Positions 1-5,907 of a stretch of 9,454 nucleotides of DNA are shown in pieces. The stretch covers positions 1 through 9,454 of the forward strand of contig JANWJI010000012.1 in assembly GCA_025449515.1 (NCBI GenBank). Direction: 5' to 3'. The first letter of the stretch is position 1. Every line of letters begins with the position of its first letter. The notes beneath the pieces are model-generated. The model did not search any database. It was not told the DNA's origin and saw only the letters and a program-made list of their open reading frames with translations. Position numbers and translations under genes: made by a program. This DNA is from Nitrososphaeraceae archaeon (GTDB lineage: Archaea > Thermoproteota > Nitrososphaeria > Nitrososphaerales > Nitrososphaeraceae).

Positions 1-77
1 AGAGTAATTTTATAGCGGTTTTTGATCTTTTTCAAGACAAGATATGGCATAGATTCTGTCTCTTAAGAAATACGATG

Positions 78-90
78 TGAAATATATATG
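78..90 (+). promoter_or_regulatory. Putative archaeal box A (TATA) for the ORF at 110
   Basis: The AT-rich stretch GAAATATATATG is centred about 26 bases upstream of the ATG at 110. That is the spacing expected between an archaeal TATA box and its transcription start, so the transcript would begin at or next to the start codon (leaderless). The match to the consensus is only approximate and the region is AT-rich overall. Confidence 0.45.
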
Positions 91-109
91 AGATTGTACC
101 ATATTTAAT

Positions 110-244
110 ATGCCATTGGAAGAAGGGTATAGTAACGAGATAAATAACACAAAACGTAGGACTACAAAGAAAGGAGTAATAGTGACTTGTATAATTGTAG
201 CTGGGATTATTCTTGGGAGTTTTTTGGTGTACGTAATACCATAG
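110..244 (+). CDS. Small single-pass membrane protein, or the truncated N-terminus of a larger secreted protein
   Basis: This 44-residue ORF starts at ATG and ends at TAG. About 12 polar residues (MPLEEGYSNEIN) are followed by a basic patch (KRRTTKK, residues 15-21) and one hydrophobic helix (about residues 22-43, GVIVTCIIVAGIILGSFLVY). It stops right after VIP. The positive-then-hydrophobic order is a membrane anchor or uncleaved signal sequence with the N-terminus inside. From memory, soil thaumarchaea have many proteins beginning with such a KKG..I..A....F..W.IPQ segment followed by an extracellular domain. If this is one of them, the TAG sits where a Gln codon (CAG) would be expected and the gene is truncated. 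A box A at 78-90 supports transcription. It could also be a genuine micro-membrane protein. Homology was not tested. Confidence 0.5.
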   Translation: MPLEEGYSNEINNTKRRTTKKGVIVTCIIVAGIILGSFLVYVIP

Positions 245-419
245 CACCATAAAACCAGCTAAGTATGAAGGCATCAGATCATGTCTTCATAATATCCGTC
301 ATTTCTGACCAAAGTATATCAACGAAGATAAGTGATTATGAACAGGAATCATACAAGGTGAGTTATTAACAGCCGAAAAAATAATACACAAATACCTAGT
401 CGATATCTAGTATCATAAA
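245..419 (+). pseudogene. Possible decayed continuation of the 110-244 gene
   Basis: After the TAG at 242-244 the same frame meets further stops within about 20 bases. In a different frame, 265-369 (ATG to TAA) encodes 34 residues containing DHVFIISVISDQSIS. This is loosely like the short hydrophobic strand plus Ser-Asp that follows the membrane anchor in thaumarchaeal proteins of this type. A stop mutation plus a frameshift could explain the arrangement, but the likeness is weak and rests on memory. Nothing else was seen before the next ORF at 420. Confidence 0.2.
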
Positions 420-806
420 TTGGCAGGGGCCAATAATTTTGCTGTTGAAAAGTCAAAGTCTGAGAGATGTGTAGACTGGATGAACTCATACTCGAAGAAA
501 CACAACAAGAAATTTGAAGCTACGCTCAGCGGTAGTCATCTTACAACAAAAAATTTTGGAGAATTTGAGATGATCTCCTGGAAAGGTGATTGGTCGTTTG
601 CTCGACAGGTCGTCGTTCGCGCCAGTAGTAAGGTAGGTGCAAAGGTTATCGAAGCTGGATATCATAAGAAAGGCAATATCGTCCAGGCGTTTTTTGGTAT
701 TAATCAAGAATTTGCAAAAGTCTATAGCAATGGTAATTTTGTTGGAAATATTATACTGGGAACTAAATCAGGAAAATGGATCGCAAAATTTGAAAAACTG
801 GGATAA
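420..806 (+). CDS. Hypothetical protein, 128 aa, unrecognised
   Basis: I do not recognise this family. The protein is lysine-rich and basic, with no signal peptide or membrane helix. It has one Cys (residue 17), and a glycine- and aromatic-rich second half with alternating hydrophobic residues (QAFFGINQEF, GNFVGNIILG) that suggests beta structure. The frame opens after a TAG at 408-410. TTG at 420 is the first usable start, and ATG at 480 (residue 21) is the first ATG and would give 108 residues. Neither has a clear Shine-Dalgarno sequence. An AT-rich patch near 385-397 could be a box A for the TTG start. The gene stands alone, convergent with the DUF35/thiolase unit. Coding status rests on ORF length and the plausible amino-acid composition. 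Confidence 0.6.
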   Translation: MAGANNFAVEKSKSERCVDWMNSYSKKHNKKFEATLSGSHLTTKNFGEFEMISWKGDWSFARQVVVRASSKVGAKVIEAGYHKKGNIVQAFFGINQEFAKVYSNGNFVGNIILGTKSGKWIAKFEKLG

Positions 807-887
807 AGGCATGAACGCATGACTAATGGCATTTCTTGCAGCCTAATATTCTTCTATTCTTGTTAGACCTGGAGCGACGATAACGAC

Positions 888-906
888 ATTAATTTGCCAA
901 ATTAAT
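888..906. repeat. Perfect 19-bp odd palindrome between convergent genes
   Basis: ATTAATTTG, one central C, then CAAATTAAT: two perfectly complementary 9-base arms. It lies between two convergent stop codons (804-806 and 986-988), so a promoter-operator role is unlikely. It could be a bidirectional terminator element or a protein-binding dyad. A one-base loop cannot form as RNA, so any hairpin would have to open some of the inner pairs. Confidence 0.6.
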
Positions 907-956
907 CTGTGGCAGTTGTTTCCATAATCCATTCCAGGTATAAACCAGCAGATCTA

Positions 957-972
957 GTAGTTCTTTAACTAC
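957..972 (-). terminator. Possible stem-loop just after the DUF35 gene
   Basis: GTAGTT-CTTT-AACTAC forms a perfect 6-bp stem with a 4-base loop, starting 13 bases past the DUF35 stop codon on the minus strand. No T-run follows it on that strand, so it is not a classical intrinsic terminator. It may mark the 3' end of the thiolase/DUF35 transcript. Confidence 0.3.
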
Positions 973-985
973 ACAATCATTCAGC

Positions 986-1390
986 CTAGTCTGATTTCTT
1001 GAGGAGTAGACCGTGTTTCTCGTCATAACCTGTAACCATGACTTTTGAGCCTAACGGTAGATCAGCTGAAGTTGCGATATTACTCAAAAAGCCTGATGCT
1101 CTTATGGGTTTATCGCTCAACTTGAAAACTACCCAAGCATACGATCCTGCGTCTTCAAAACCCTCCGGTGCAACCGAGAGTATAGTGTATGTAACTACGG
1201 TGCCAATTCCATCAAGCTCTACAGATTTGAAGGAATTTTTGCCGCATTTTTCGCAAAAGTATACAGTTTCGAGCATGTACTGACCACAATTTGTGCATTG
1301 ATTAGCAAGTATCTTTCCTTTGATTGCAGATTCAATAAATTTATCCCGGACGCCGTGGCTGTCTCCATGTTCCTGTTTAGTATCAGGCAT
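986..1390 (-). CDS. DUF35 zinc-ribbon / OB-fold protein, thiolase partner
   Basis: This 134-aa protein has the DUF35 layout. An N-terminal helix (about 12-25) is followed by a rubredoxin-like zinc ribbon with cysteines 32, 35, 46 and 49 (QCTNCG and FCEKCG), then an OB-fold of beta strands (about 58-131; VVTYTILSV, YAWVVFKL, GSKVMVTGYD). In archaea such proteins are encoded beside SCP2-type thiolases. In the methanogen acetoacetyl-CoA thiolase/HMG-CoA synthase complex, a DUF35 protein scaffolds the enzymes and helps form the CoA-binding site. Here the ATG lies only 3 bases after the thiolase stop, so the two are almost certainly co-transcribed and act together. Length is typical for the family. 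All four zinc ligands are present. Confidence 0.93.
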   Translation of the reverse strand: MPDTKQEHGDSHGVRDKFIESAIKGKILANQCTNCGQYMLETVYFCEKCGKNSFKSVELDGIGTVVTYTILSVAPEGFEDAGSYAWVVFKLSDKPIRASGFLSNIATSADLPLGSKVMVTGYDEKHGLLLKKSD

Positions 1391-1393
1391 CTA

Positions 1394-2554
1394 TTACTTA
1401 ACCTTCTTAAAGATATGGACCGCAGCACTGGCACCTGTGGCCCCAAAATTATGAGTTAGGGCTATCTCGGCATCTTTTACAGTTCTCTGTCCTGCCTTAC
1501 CTGTGAACTGCTCGAATACCTCGACGACTTGTCCAACACCTGTGGCACCTATTGGGTGACCCTTAGCCTTTAACCCCCCGGAAGGATTAATGGGAATTCT
1601 CCCAGATAATTTTGTATCACCCTCCCTTGTCCGAGATGCAGCTTTACCCTTCTCAAAGAATCCCAGGTCCTCGGTGTCAATTATTTCCGCAATTGTAAAA
1701 CAATCATGTACTTCAGCGAAGTCAATATCACTCGGAGTAACACCTGCCATCTTATATGCCTCTTTTGCCGCATTGACAGTACTTGGTATAGTCGTAATGT
1801 CCGCTCTACCTTGTATAGCCGCGGGGGAAGCACCTCTGCCTGAGCCAATAATTTCCATATATGGTCTACCGATAGACTTCGCAAATTTTTCACTACAGAG
1901 TATCAGTGCAGATGCTCCATCTGAAAATGGACAGCAATCATAAAGCTTCAAGGGAGATGCTACAACTGGTGAATTCATTACTTCATCTATTGTTATCTTT
2001 CTTCTCACATGAGCTTTTGGATTAAGTATACCATTCTCATGGTTTTTCACTGCAACGTAGGCCAGATCCTCCTCAGTGGCTTTATAGGTTGAAAGATAGG
2101 CCCGGGCAATCGAAGCGAAAAGACCTGGAAAAGAAGCGCCATTACCACCTTCGTAAAAAAAATCAGAACAGTACGAGAAAAGAGTTGTACTTTGAGTGGT
2201 TCCAGTATGTGTGATTTTTTCTACACCAACCGCCAAAACGCAATCATAAAATCCCGCATAAACATTTGCAAAAGCTTCTCTAAGCATCACGGATCCTGAG
2301 CCACAGGCCGACTCGATAGTAAGGCCAGGAACATAAGGGATTCCCAGATTGCTCATGATTACTGGTGCGATATGAACCTGCTTATCAGCAGCCCCAAAAA
2401 CATTAGATATGTATCCAGCTCCAATATCTTTTGGACTGATACCCGCAGATAGTATAGCATCCCTTGACGCGTTCAAAGCCAGTTCTATAATACTCTCGTT
2501 AAGCTTACCGTATCTGGTGCTACCTGCCCCTAGAACACAGACCTTATTTGTCAT
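1394..2554 (-). CDS. SCP2-type thiolase / acetyl-CoA acetyltransferase-like protein
   Basis: The protein is 386 aa, full length for archaeal thiolases. The nucleophile lies in ESACGSG (Cys84). HDCF (residues 283-286) is the motif that marks SCP2-type thiolases, where its His and Cys take part in catalysis. GGLKAKGHPIGATG carries the conserved His333, and the C-terminal HNFGATGAS loop is typical. It should condense or cleave acyl-CoA, forming acetoacetyl-CoA from two acetyl-CoA in the mevalonate route or cleaving 3-ketoacyl-CoA. The substrate cannot be read from sequence. It leads the unit with the DUF35 partner. ATG at 2554 lies about 26 bases from a good box A, favouring a leaderless transcript. 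HMG-CoA synthase, a frequent third gene of this cluster in archaea, is not in the window. Confidence 0.93.
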   Translation of the reverse strand: MTNKVCVLGAGSTRYGKLNESIIELALNASRDAILSAGISPKDIGAGYISNVFGAADKQVHIAPVIMSNLGIPYVPGLTIESACGSGSVMLREAFANVYAGFYDCVLAVGVEKITHTGTTQSTTLFSYCSDFFYEGGNGASFPGLFASIARAYLSTYKATEEDLAYVAVKNHENGILNPKAHVRRKITIDEVMNSPVVASPLKLYDCCPFSDGASALILCSEKFAKSIGRPYMEIIGSGRGASPAAIQGRADITTIPSTVNAAKEAYKMAGVTPSDIDFAEVHDCFTIAEIIDTEDLGFFEKGKAASRTREGDTKLSGRIPINPSGGLKAKGHPIGATGVGQVVEVFEQFTGKAGQRTVKDAEIALTHNFGATGASAAVHIFKKVK

Positions 2555-2733
2555 ATTCGCAAATTACATTTTTGAGTATAAAAAGGTACAGATACAACAT
2601 CAGCCGGTACAAAATTGATGCGTATTGGTATCCAATATGCTAGATCCCTTGGTAGGTGTGTGAATATCCAAATATCCAGGGCATCTTTCCCAAGAACCTC
2701 CTTCAGGATAAGTTCTAACGGAAGACCAATCAT
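2551..2733 (-). CDS. Doubtful small ORF overlapping the thiolase start, 60 aa
   Basis: It starts at ATG 2733. Its TGA overlaps the thiolase ATG as ATGA, the arrangement seen in translationally coupled genes. The product is hydrophobic and aromatic (LPLELILKEVLG, ALDIWIFTHLPRDLAYWIPI), without a clear membrane helix and unrecognised. Against it, the thiolase has its own well-placed box A inside this ORF (2577-2586), and no clear promoter lies upstream of 2733. It could be a chance ORF, a small real gene, or the tail of a decayed gene. Confidence 0.25.
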   Translation of the reverse strand: MIGLPLELILKEVLGKDALDIWIFTHLPRDLAYWIPIRINFVPADVVSVPFYTQKCNLRI

Positions 2734-2906
2734 ATTTTACTAACAAGACTCAAACCATCGGATAACACCTGACGTGCACTAGGAACTATCTATTGTAGTC
2801 GCCACAGGCCGTTGTCTAAATCTCAATAAGAAGAGCATCGGAAAGCCATGATAAAATTTTGATGGACAATTCTACCCACGCTGCCGTTTGATTGTAAGAT
2901 GATATA
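2555..2906. other. Intergenic stretch between thiolase and nitrilase genes
   Basis: These 352 bases hold the thiolase box A (2577-2586), the doubtful 60-aa ORF, and a 10-base palindrome TGATATATCA at 2900-2909 that overlaps the nitrilase stop. A TTTT run on the minus strand at about 2854-2858, some 50 bases past the nitrilase stop, could end its transcript. I see no RNA gene in 2734-2906. Confidence 0.5.
2577..2586 (-). promoter_or_regulatory. Box A for the thiolase/DUF35 unit
   Basis: On the minus strand this reads CCTTTTTATA, a good archaeal TATA box. Its centre lies about 26 bases upstream of the thiolase ATG at 2554, so transcription should start at or next to the start codon. This is one of the better promoter matches in the window. 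Confidence 0.6.
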
Positions 2907-3779
2907 TCAATGAGTATTAGACAATGTTTTTTCAATATCGCGGTTCTTACAAAAAATATCCAAATTATTTCCGTATACGTCAGTACGACGGTTTTCAAGC
3001 AGCGGCAGCGACGCTCTGACATCCCTAACCCTGGATGTGTCAATTTCTACAATTTCCATACCCTCCCTATTTCCCATATCCAAAAGAACTACGCCGAAGG
3101 GATCTATAATCATACTTCTTCCAGTATAGATATTCCCGACTTGATCAGGTGCGATTACAAAGGATCCATTCTCAATGGCCCTGGCTTTAAGCATCGTCTG
3201 CCAATGTTCCTCTTTTAATATTCCGTGAACCCAAGCGGATGGGATAATAAGCACATCAGCACCATACCCTGCCAATATTCTTGACATTTCAGGGAATCTG
3301 ATGTCGTAGCAAATCATGATTCCTACCCTAGCTGATCCAAACATAACTGGTTTATTGATTTTATCACCTGCTATGAATTTGGCCGACTCTTTAAACCCTA
3401 GAGCGTCGTACAGATGGAGCTTTCTATAAACCGAGGAGATTTTTCCCGTCGAATCAATCATTACTGCCGTATCGTAAACTCGTTGCTCAACTATATTATC
3501 GGATTTCTCGTAAATAGTTGCGATCATTGGAATGTTGTTAATTCTGGCTGCTCGTCGCAGTGCAGTAACGAATTTACCCCTGTTCACCGTTTCTGCGGTA
3601 TTAGCCAAGGTTTTCACATCTTGCTTTGCTGGTGAATAGCCCATTAGAAATTCTGGAAAGCAGATGGCGTTAGCATTATCATCTGCCGCGCGACGGATGT
3701 ATTCGATGGCAACGCTGAGATTATCAGCCTTCGACTCTGACGATTTCATCTGCACAACAGCGACTCTAAAAGTCTTCAC
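2907..3779 (-). CDS. Nitrilase-superfamily carbon-nitrogen hydrolase (Nit-like amidase)
   Basis: This 290-aa cytosolic enzyme has the complete Glu-Lys-Cys catalytic set of the superfamily: Glu43 in FPEF, Lys120 in YRKLHLYD, and Cys157 in GIMICYDIRFPE. The accessory Glu131 (FKES) and the ARAIEN helix (199-204) that follows the catalytic domain are also present. The family hydrolyses C-N bonds in amides, and the YRK.HL.D and CYD.RFPE motifs point to the Nit1/Nit2 (omega-amidase, deaminated-glutathione amidase) branch rather than true nitrilases. The substrate is unknown. The start is GTG at 3779, as an in-frame TAG lies at 3788-3786. A 9-bp inverted repeat 15 bases upstream encloses a TATA-like loop and suggests repressor control. 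It lies downstream of DUF92 on the same strand, 153 bases away, and so is probably transcribed separately. Confidence 0.92.
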   Translation of the reverse strand: MKTFRVAVVQMKSSESKADNLSVAIEYIRRAADDNANAICFPEFLMGYSPAKQDVKTLANTAETVNRGKFVTALRRAARINNIPMIATIYEKSDNIVEQRVYDTAVMIDSTGKISSVYRKLHLYDALGFKESAKFIAGDKINKPVMFGSARVGIMICYDIRFPEMSRILAGYGADVLIIPSAWVHGILKEEHWQTMLKARAIENGSFVIAPDQVGNIYTGRSMIIDPFGVVLLDMGNREGMEIVEIDTSRVRDVRASLPLLENRRTDVYGNNLDIFCKNRDIEKTLSNTH

Positions 3780-3793
3780 GAATACCTAGATCG

Positions 3794-3823
3794 GTAGCAA
3801 TGGTTAAACTAAAGCATTGCTAC
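3794..3823 (-). promoter_or_regulatory. Inverted repeat around the putative nitrilase promoter (operator candidate)
   Basis: GTAGCAATG (3794-3802) and CATTGCTAC (3815-3823) are perfect 9-base complements separated by 12 bases. On the minus strand the loop reads CTTTAGTTTAAC, a weak TATA-like box centred about 28 bases upstream of the GTG at 3779. Binding of a dimeric regulator here would block TBP/TFB. The same half-sites recur at 4874-4901. A near-match half-site ATAGCAAT lies at 3873-3880. Confidence 0.5.
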
Positions 3824-3932
3824 TCATCCTCATCAGCGTTTGTTATCTAACAGCAGGAGTCTGTTACAAATCATAGCAATATGCGAAAGAATGATTGGAT
3901 GCCAAGAAAGCCGCTGTCAAAGTAAGAGGAAT

Positions 3933-4757
3933 TTATCGTAAATTGTTAAATGCCAATATAAAAAACGAACATAATGCCGCTCCGACAAAGGAGCTTAGAA
4001 TATTAACCATATTATTATCAATAAGTCGAAATCCTCTGTCTCGAATTGTGACAACATTACAGTGGACGATCTTAGTTTCTGAATATTTATCACATACTGC
4101 ACATCTGTATTTGCATTGCAAGGTTTCTCCTAAAGCGCTATCCGCGTTCGTAGACAAGATACCTGATGTTATGCATGCAACTAAGATTATTATAAACTGG
4201 CCAATATTGCTAGAAAAAAGCAAGCCACAAACTGTTCCAATGATCAAGGAGCCTGCAATCGCTGCAATCTCACCTCTTAGTGTCACCCCTCCTGAATGTC
4301 CTCTTAAAATAGACCTGCCATTTAAAATAGATCTCGGAGTGGATTCACTTAGTAACCCAACTTCAGTTGCAACTGTGTCGGCCAATGCAAATGCCAGCGA
4401 ACCCGCATAGCAGAATAAATACAGATTATTATTACCTGAAATGTAGTATATTATTGCAAATAAAGCAGGTAAACCTCCGTTAGCCAAGACACTGGCCCAG
4501 CCTCTAGCTCCCCGGTTTTTTTCCGAATAACCCGCGAATTCCTTTTGCTTATATTTATGCTTAGTAAAGTATGATGCAAGTAGGAAGAAGGAAAGCAATG
4601 CCAAAAACCACGAGACACCTCCGAATGACAAGGTGATGAATCCTATTGGTACTGCAGTAAAGGCACCGTAAACATCAACTGCCTTGATCCTGTATGCAAG
4701 AATCGTTAGAGCGATCAACACTGAAAGCCACCCTACCAACTGGTCCAATGGCAGCAC
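3933..4757 (-). CDS. DUF92 integral membrane protein (TMEM19/VTE6-like)
   Basis: The protein is 274 aa and strongly hydrophobic, with about six to seven membrane segments (roughly 7-22, 28-44, 48-64, 95-128, 165-205, 250-271). Family landmarks are NRGARGWASVLANGG (81-95), LADTVATEVG (125-134), GHSGGVTLRGE (153-163) and NADSALG (204-210). A cytoplasmic-type Cys cluster follows: Cys215, 219, 222 and 233, in LQCKYRCAVC and VHC. Plant and cyanobacterial DUF92 member VTE6 is a phytyl-phosphate kinase, so a role with isoprenoid phosphates is reasonable in an archaeon. This is inference from family only. The start is GTG at 4757, with box A-like TGTATAAG about 23 bases upstream. Length is normal for archaeal members and nothing is missing. 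Confidence 0.88.
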   Translation of the reverse strand: MLPLDQLVGWLSVLIALTILAYRIKAVDVYGAFTAVPIGFITLSFGGVSWFLALLSFFLLASYFTKHKYKQKEFAGYSEKNRGARGWASVLANGGLPALFAIIYYISGNNNLYLFCYAGSLAFALADTVATEVGLLSESTPRSILNGRSILRGHSGGVTLRGEIAAIAGSLIIGTVCGLLFSSNIGQFIIILVACITSGILSTNADSALGETLQCKYRCAVCDKYSETKIVHCNVVTIRDRGFRLIDNNMVNILSSFVGAALCSFFILAFNNLR

Positions 4758-4776
4758 AAGGTTATTCCTGTTTCCT

Positions 4777-4784
4777 CTTATACA
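4777..4784 (-). promoter_or_regulatory. Putative box A for the DUF92 gene
   Basis: The minus strand reads TGTATAAG, centred about 23 bases upstream of the GTG at 4757. This is slightly closer than ideal but compatible with a leaderless or very short-leader transcript. Confidence 0.35.
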
Positions 4785-4871
4785 TAGGCTTCAATTACTA
4801 AGAATAGAATACCATGTTCGGGGAACCGTCGAGTGTTTCAAGGTGGTATTCTGCTCAATTTTGATTCATGT

Positions 4872-4903
4872 ACGTAGTAATGATTATCACCGAATTGCTA
4901 CGT
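4872..4903. promoter_or_regulatory. Imperfect inverted repeat between the divergent DUF92 and UDGb genes
   Basis: ACGTAGTAAT (4872-4881) and ATTGCTACGT (4894-4903) are complementary at 9 of 10 positions. The one mismatch would be a G-U pair in RNA. The spacer is 12 bases. The inner half-sites GTAGTAAT and ATTGCTAC match those of the nitrilase dyad at 3794-3823. It lies about 115 bases from the DUF92 start and 100 from the UDGb start, so it could serve either gene. Confidence 0.45.
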
Positions 4904-4920
4904 GACGATTGCAAATCGTC
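4904..4920. repeat. Perfect 7-bp inverted repeat next to the 4872-4903 dyad
   Basis: GACGATT-GCA-AATCGTC is a perfect dyad with a 3-base centre, directly abutting the previous inverted repeat. As RNA it would be a tight 7-bp hairpin. As DNA it could be a second operator. It has no T-run after it on either strand, so it is probably not a terminator. Confidence 0.45.
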
Positions 4921-5005
4921 TAACCTACATTTTCGAATGTTTGGAAATGAGGGGTAAAGGATCATAATTTGGAATTTAGCCGCATACATGCAAAGTCTAC
5001 AGTAA

Positions 5006-5731
5006 ATGCTAAATGTGTTCTGGATCGTAATTACTCTGAATATTTTGGGGCTCCGAGACAACATCCTCTTATCAAACTTGAAAAAACAGATAATTGATTG
5101 CACTCTGTGCCCTCGTCTTCTACAATATTCGACTAATATTGGGAGAATAAAAACCAAACGTTTCGCCAATGAACAATATTGGTCAAGACCTGTTCCAAGC
5201 TTCGGAGACCCAAGAGCCGAAGTATTAATAATTGGTCTAGCACCTGCCGCTCATGGCGGCAACAGAACTGGACGAATGTTTACAGGCGATAGCTCCGGAG
5301 ATTGGCTAATAAAGGCATTGTATGAATCGAAATTTGCAAATATACAAACTAGTGACCATAAGGATGATGGACTCGTATTAAGCAACGTATACATTACCTC
5401 GGTCGTAAGATGTGCGCCCCCTAATAATTTGCCCCTTGGTTCTGAAATAGAAAACTGTTCAGAATACCTTTTGAAGGAATTGCAAGTTCTAAAAGCAATC
5501 AGGATCGTCCTTACGCTAGGACTAGTTGCCTTTCACACGTATCGTAGGGTTTGCCATTTAGAGCCAGTTACATTTAGCCATGGAAAAACGTATTCGATTG
5601 ACAAGAATATTACTCTCGTGGCATCCTATCATCCTAGCAAACAGAACACGAATACTGGGAGGCTAACATGGAAAATGTGGACAAGCATATTTAGAACTAT
5701 AAGGTTGTTATTGATATCAGAAAGTGATTGA
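5006..5731 (+). CDS. Family 5 uracil-DNA glycosylase (UDGb), 4Fe-4S
   Basis: This enzyme removes uracil and other deaminated bases from DNA at the start of base excision repair. Motif A, LAPAAHGGNRTGRMFTGD (78-95), has Ala where families 1 to 4 keep a polar Asp/Asn, the hallmark of UDGb. Motif B is HPSKQNTNTGRLT (209-221), whose His210-region loop contacts the flipped base. Cys32, Cys35, Cys136 and Cys151 are the expected iron-sulfur ligands. The product is 241 aa from ATG 5006. The first 13 residues (MLNVFWIVITLNI) look hydrophobic and unlike the family, so TTG at 5045, 18 residues before the first Cys, may be the true start. It is divergent from DUF92 and convergent with the ATP-grasp gene. 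The family assignment is very secure. Confidence 0.95.
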   Translation: MLNVFWIVITLNILGLRDNILLSNLKKQIIDCTLCPRLLQYSTNIGRIKTKRFANEQYWSRPVPSFGDPRAEVLIIGLAPAAHGGNRTGRMFTGDSSGDWLIKALYESKFANIQTSDHKDDGLVLSNVYITSVVRCAPPNNLPLGSEIENCSEYLLKELQVLKAIRIVLTLGLVAFHTYRRVCHLEPVTFSHGKTYSIDKNITLVASYHPSKQNTNTGRLTWKMWTSIFRTIRLLLISESD

Positions 5732-5770
5732 TTTTCATAAATACCAAATAATTAGTTAATTGATGAGGTT

Positions 5771-5785
5771 CGAATTAGAAATTCG
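5771..5785. terminator. Small hairpin in the convergent UDGb/ATP-grasp intergenic region
   Basis: CGAATT-AGA-AATTCG is a perfect 6-bp stem with a 3-base loop, 40 bases past the UDGb stop, in the 176-base gap between convergent genes. Short pyrimidine-rich sequence follows (TTCTACATTCTC) but no strong T-run. It may help end transcription. The rest of 5732-5907 shows nothing else I can support. Confidence 0.25.
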
Positions 5786-5907
5786 TTCTACATTCTCAGT
5801 TAAATCTATCTCGATAACCTCTGAGATTCTCTGGTGTTTTGATCAAGCTGATCGGTCAGGTTAATATCGACTCTCTTGACACATCGTATGGGCAATTTGC
5901 CTCCGTG

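Noticed and set aside
18..33. Two T-runs (TTTTT-GATC-TTTTT) near the left edge
   Set aside because: They could be the terminator of a gene to the left, but that gene is outside the window and T-runs are common here.
32..274. 80-aa minus-strand ORF, hydrophobic and aromatic
   Set aside because: It lies opposite the better-supported leaderless ORF at 110-244, and its hydrophobic look follows from the antisense of an AT-rich membrane helix.
2816..3043. 75-aa minus-strand ORF at the nitrilase 3' end
   Set aside because: It is an alternative frame of the nitrilase C-terminus; the nitrilase frame has clear family motifs.
3895..4410. 171-aa plus-strand ORF
   Set aside because: It is antisense to the DUF92 gene, which shows family motifs throughout; the ORF has none.
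4855..5169. 104-aa minus-strand ORF
   Set aside because: It is antisense to the UDGb 5' end and spans the dyad region; no recognisable features.
5766..5786. GGTTCGAATT resembles a tRNA T-loop
   Set aside because: The flanking bases do not form a T-stem and no acceptor, D or anticodon arms could be found upstream.
5760..5823. Possible C/D box small RNA (TTGATGA ... CTGA) in the convergent gap
   Set aside because: The first C-box base does not fit RUGAUGA and no convincing internal C'/D' pair is present.
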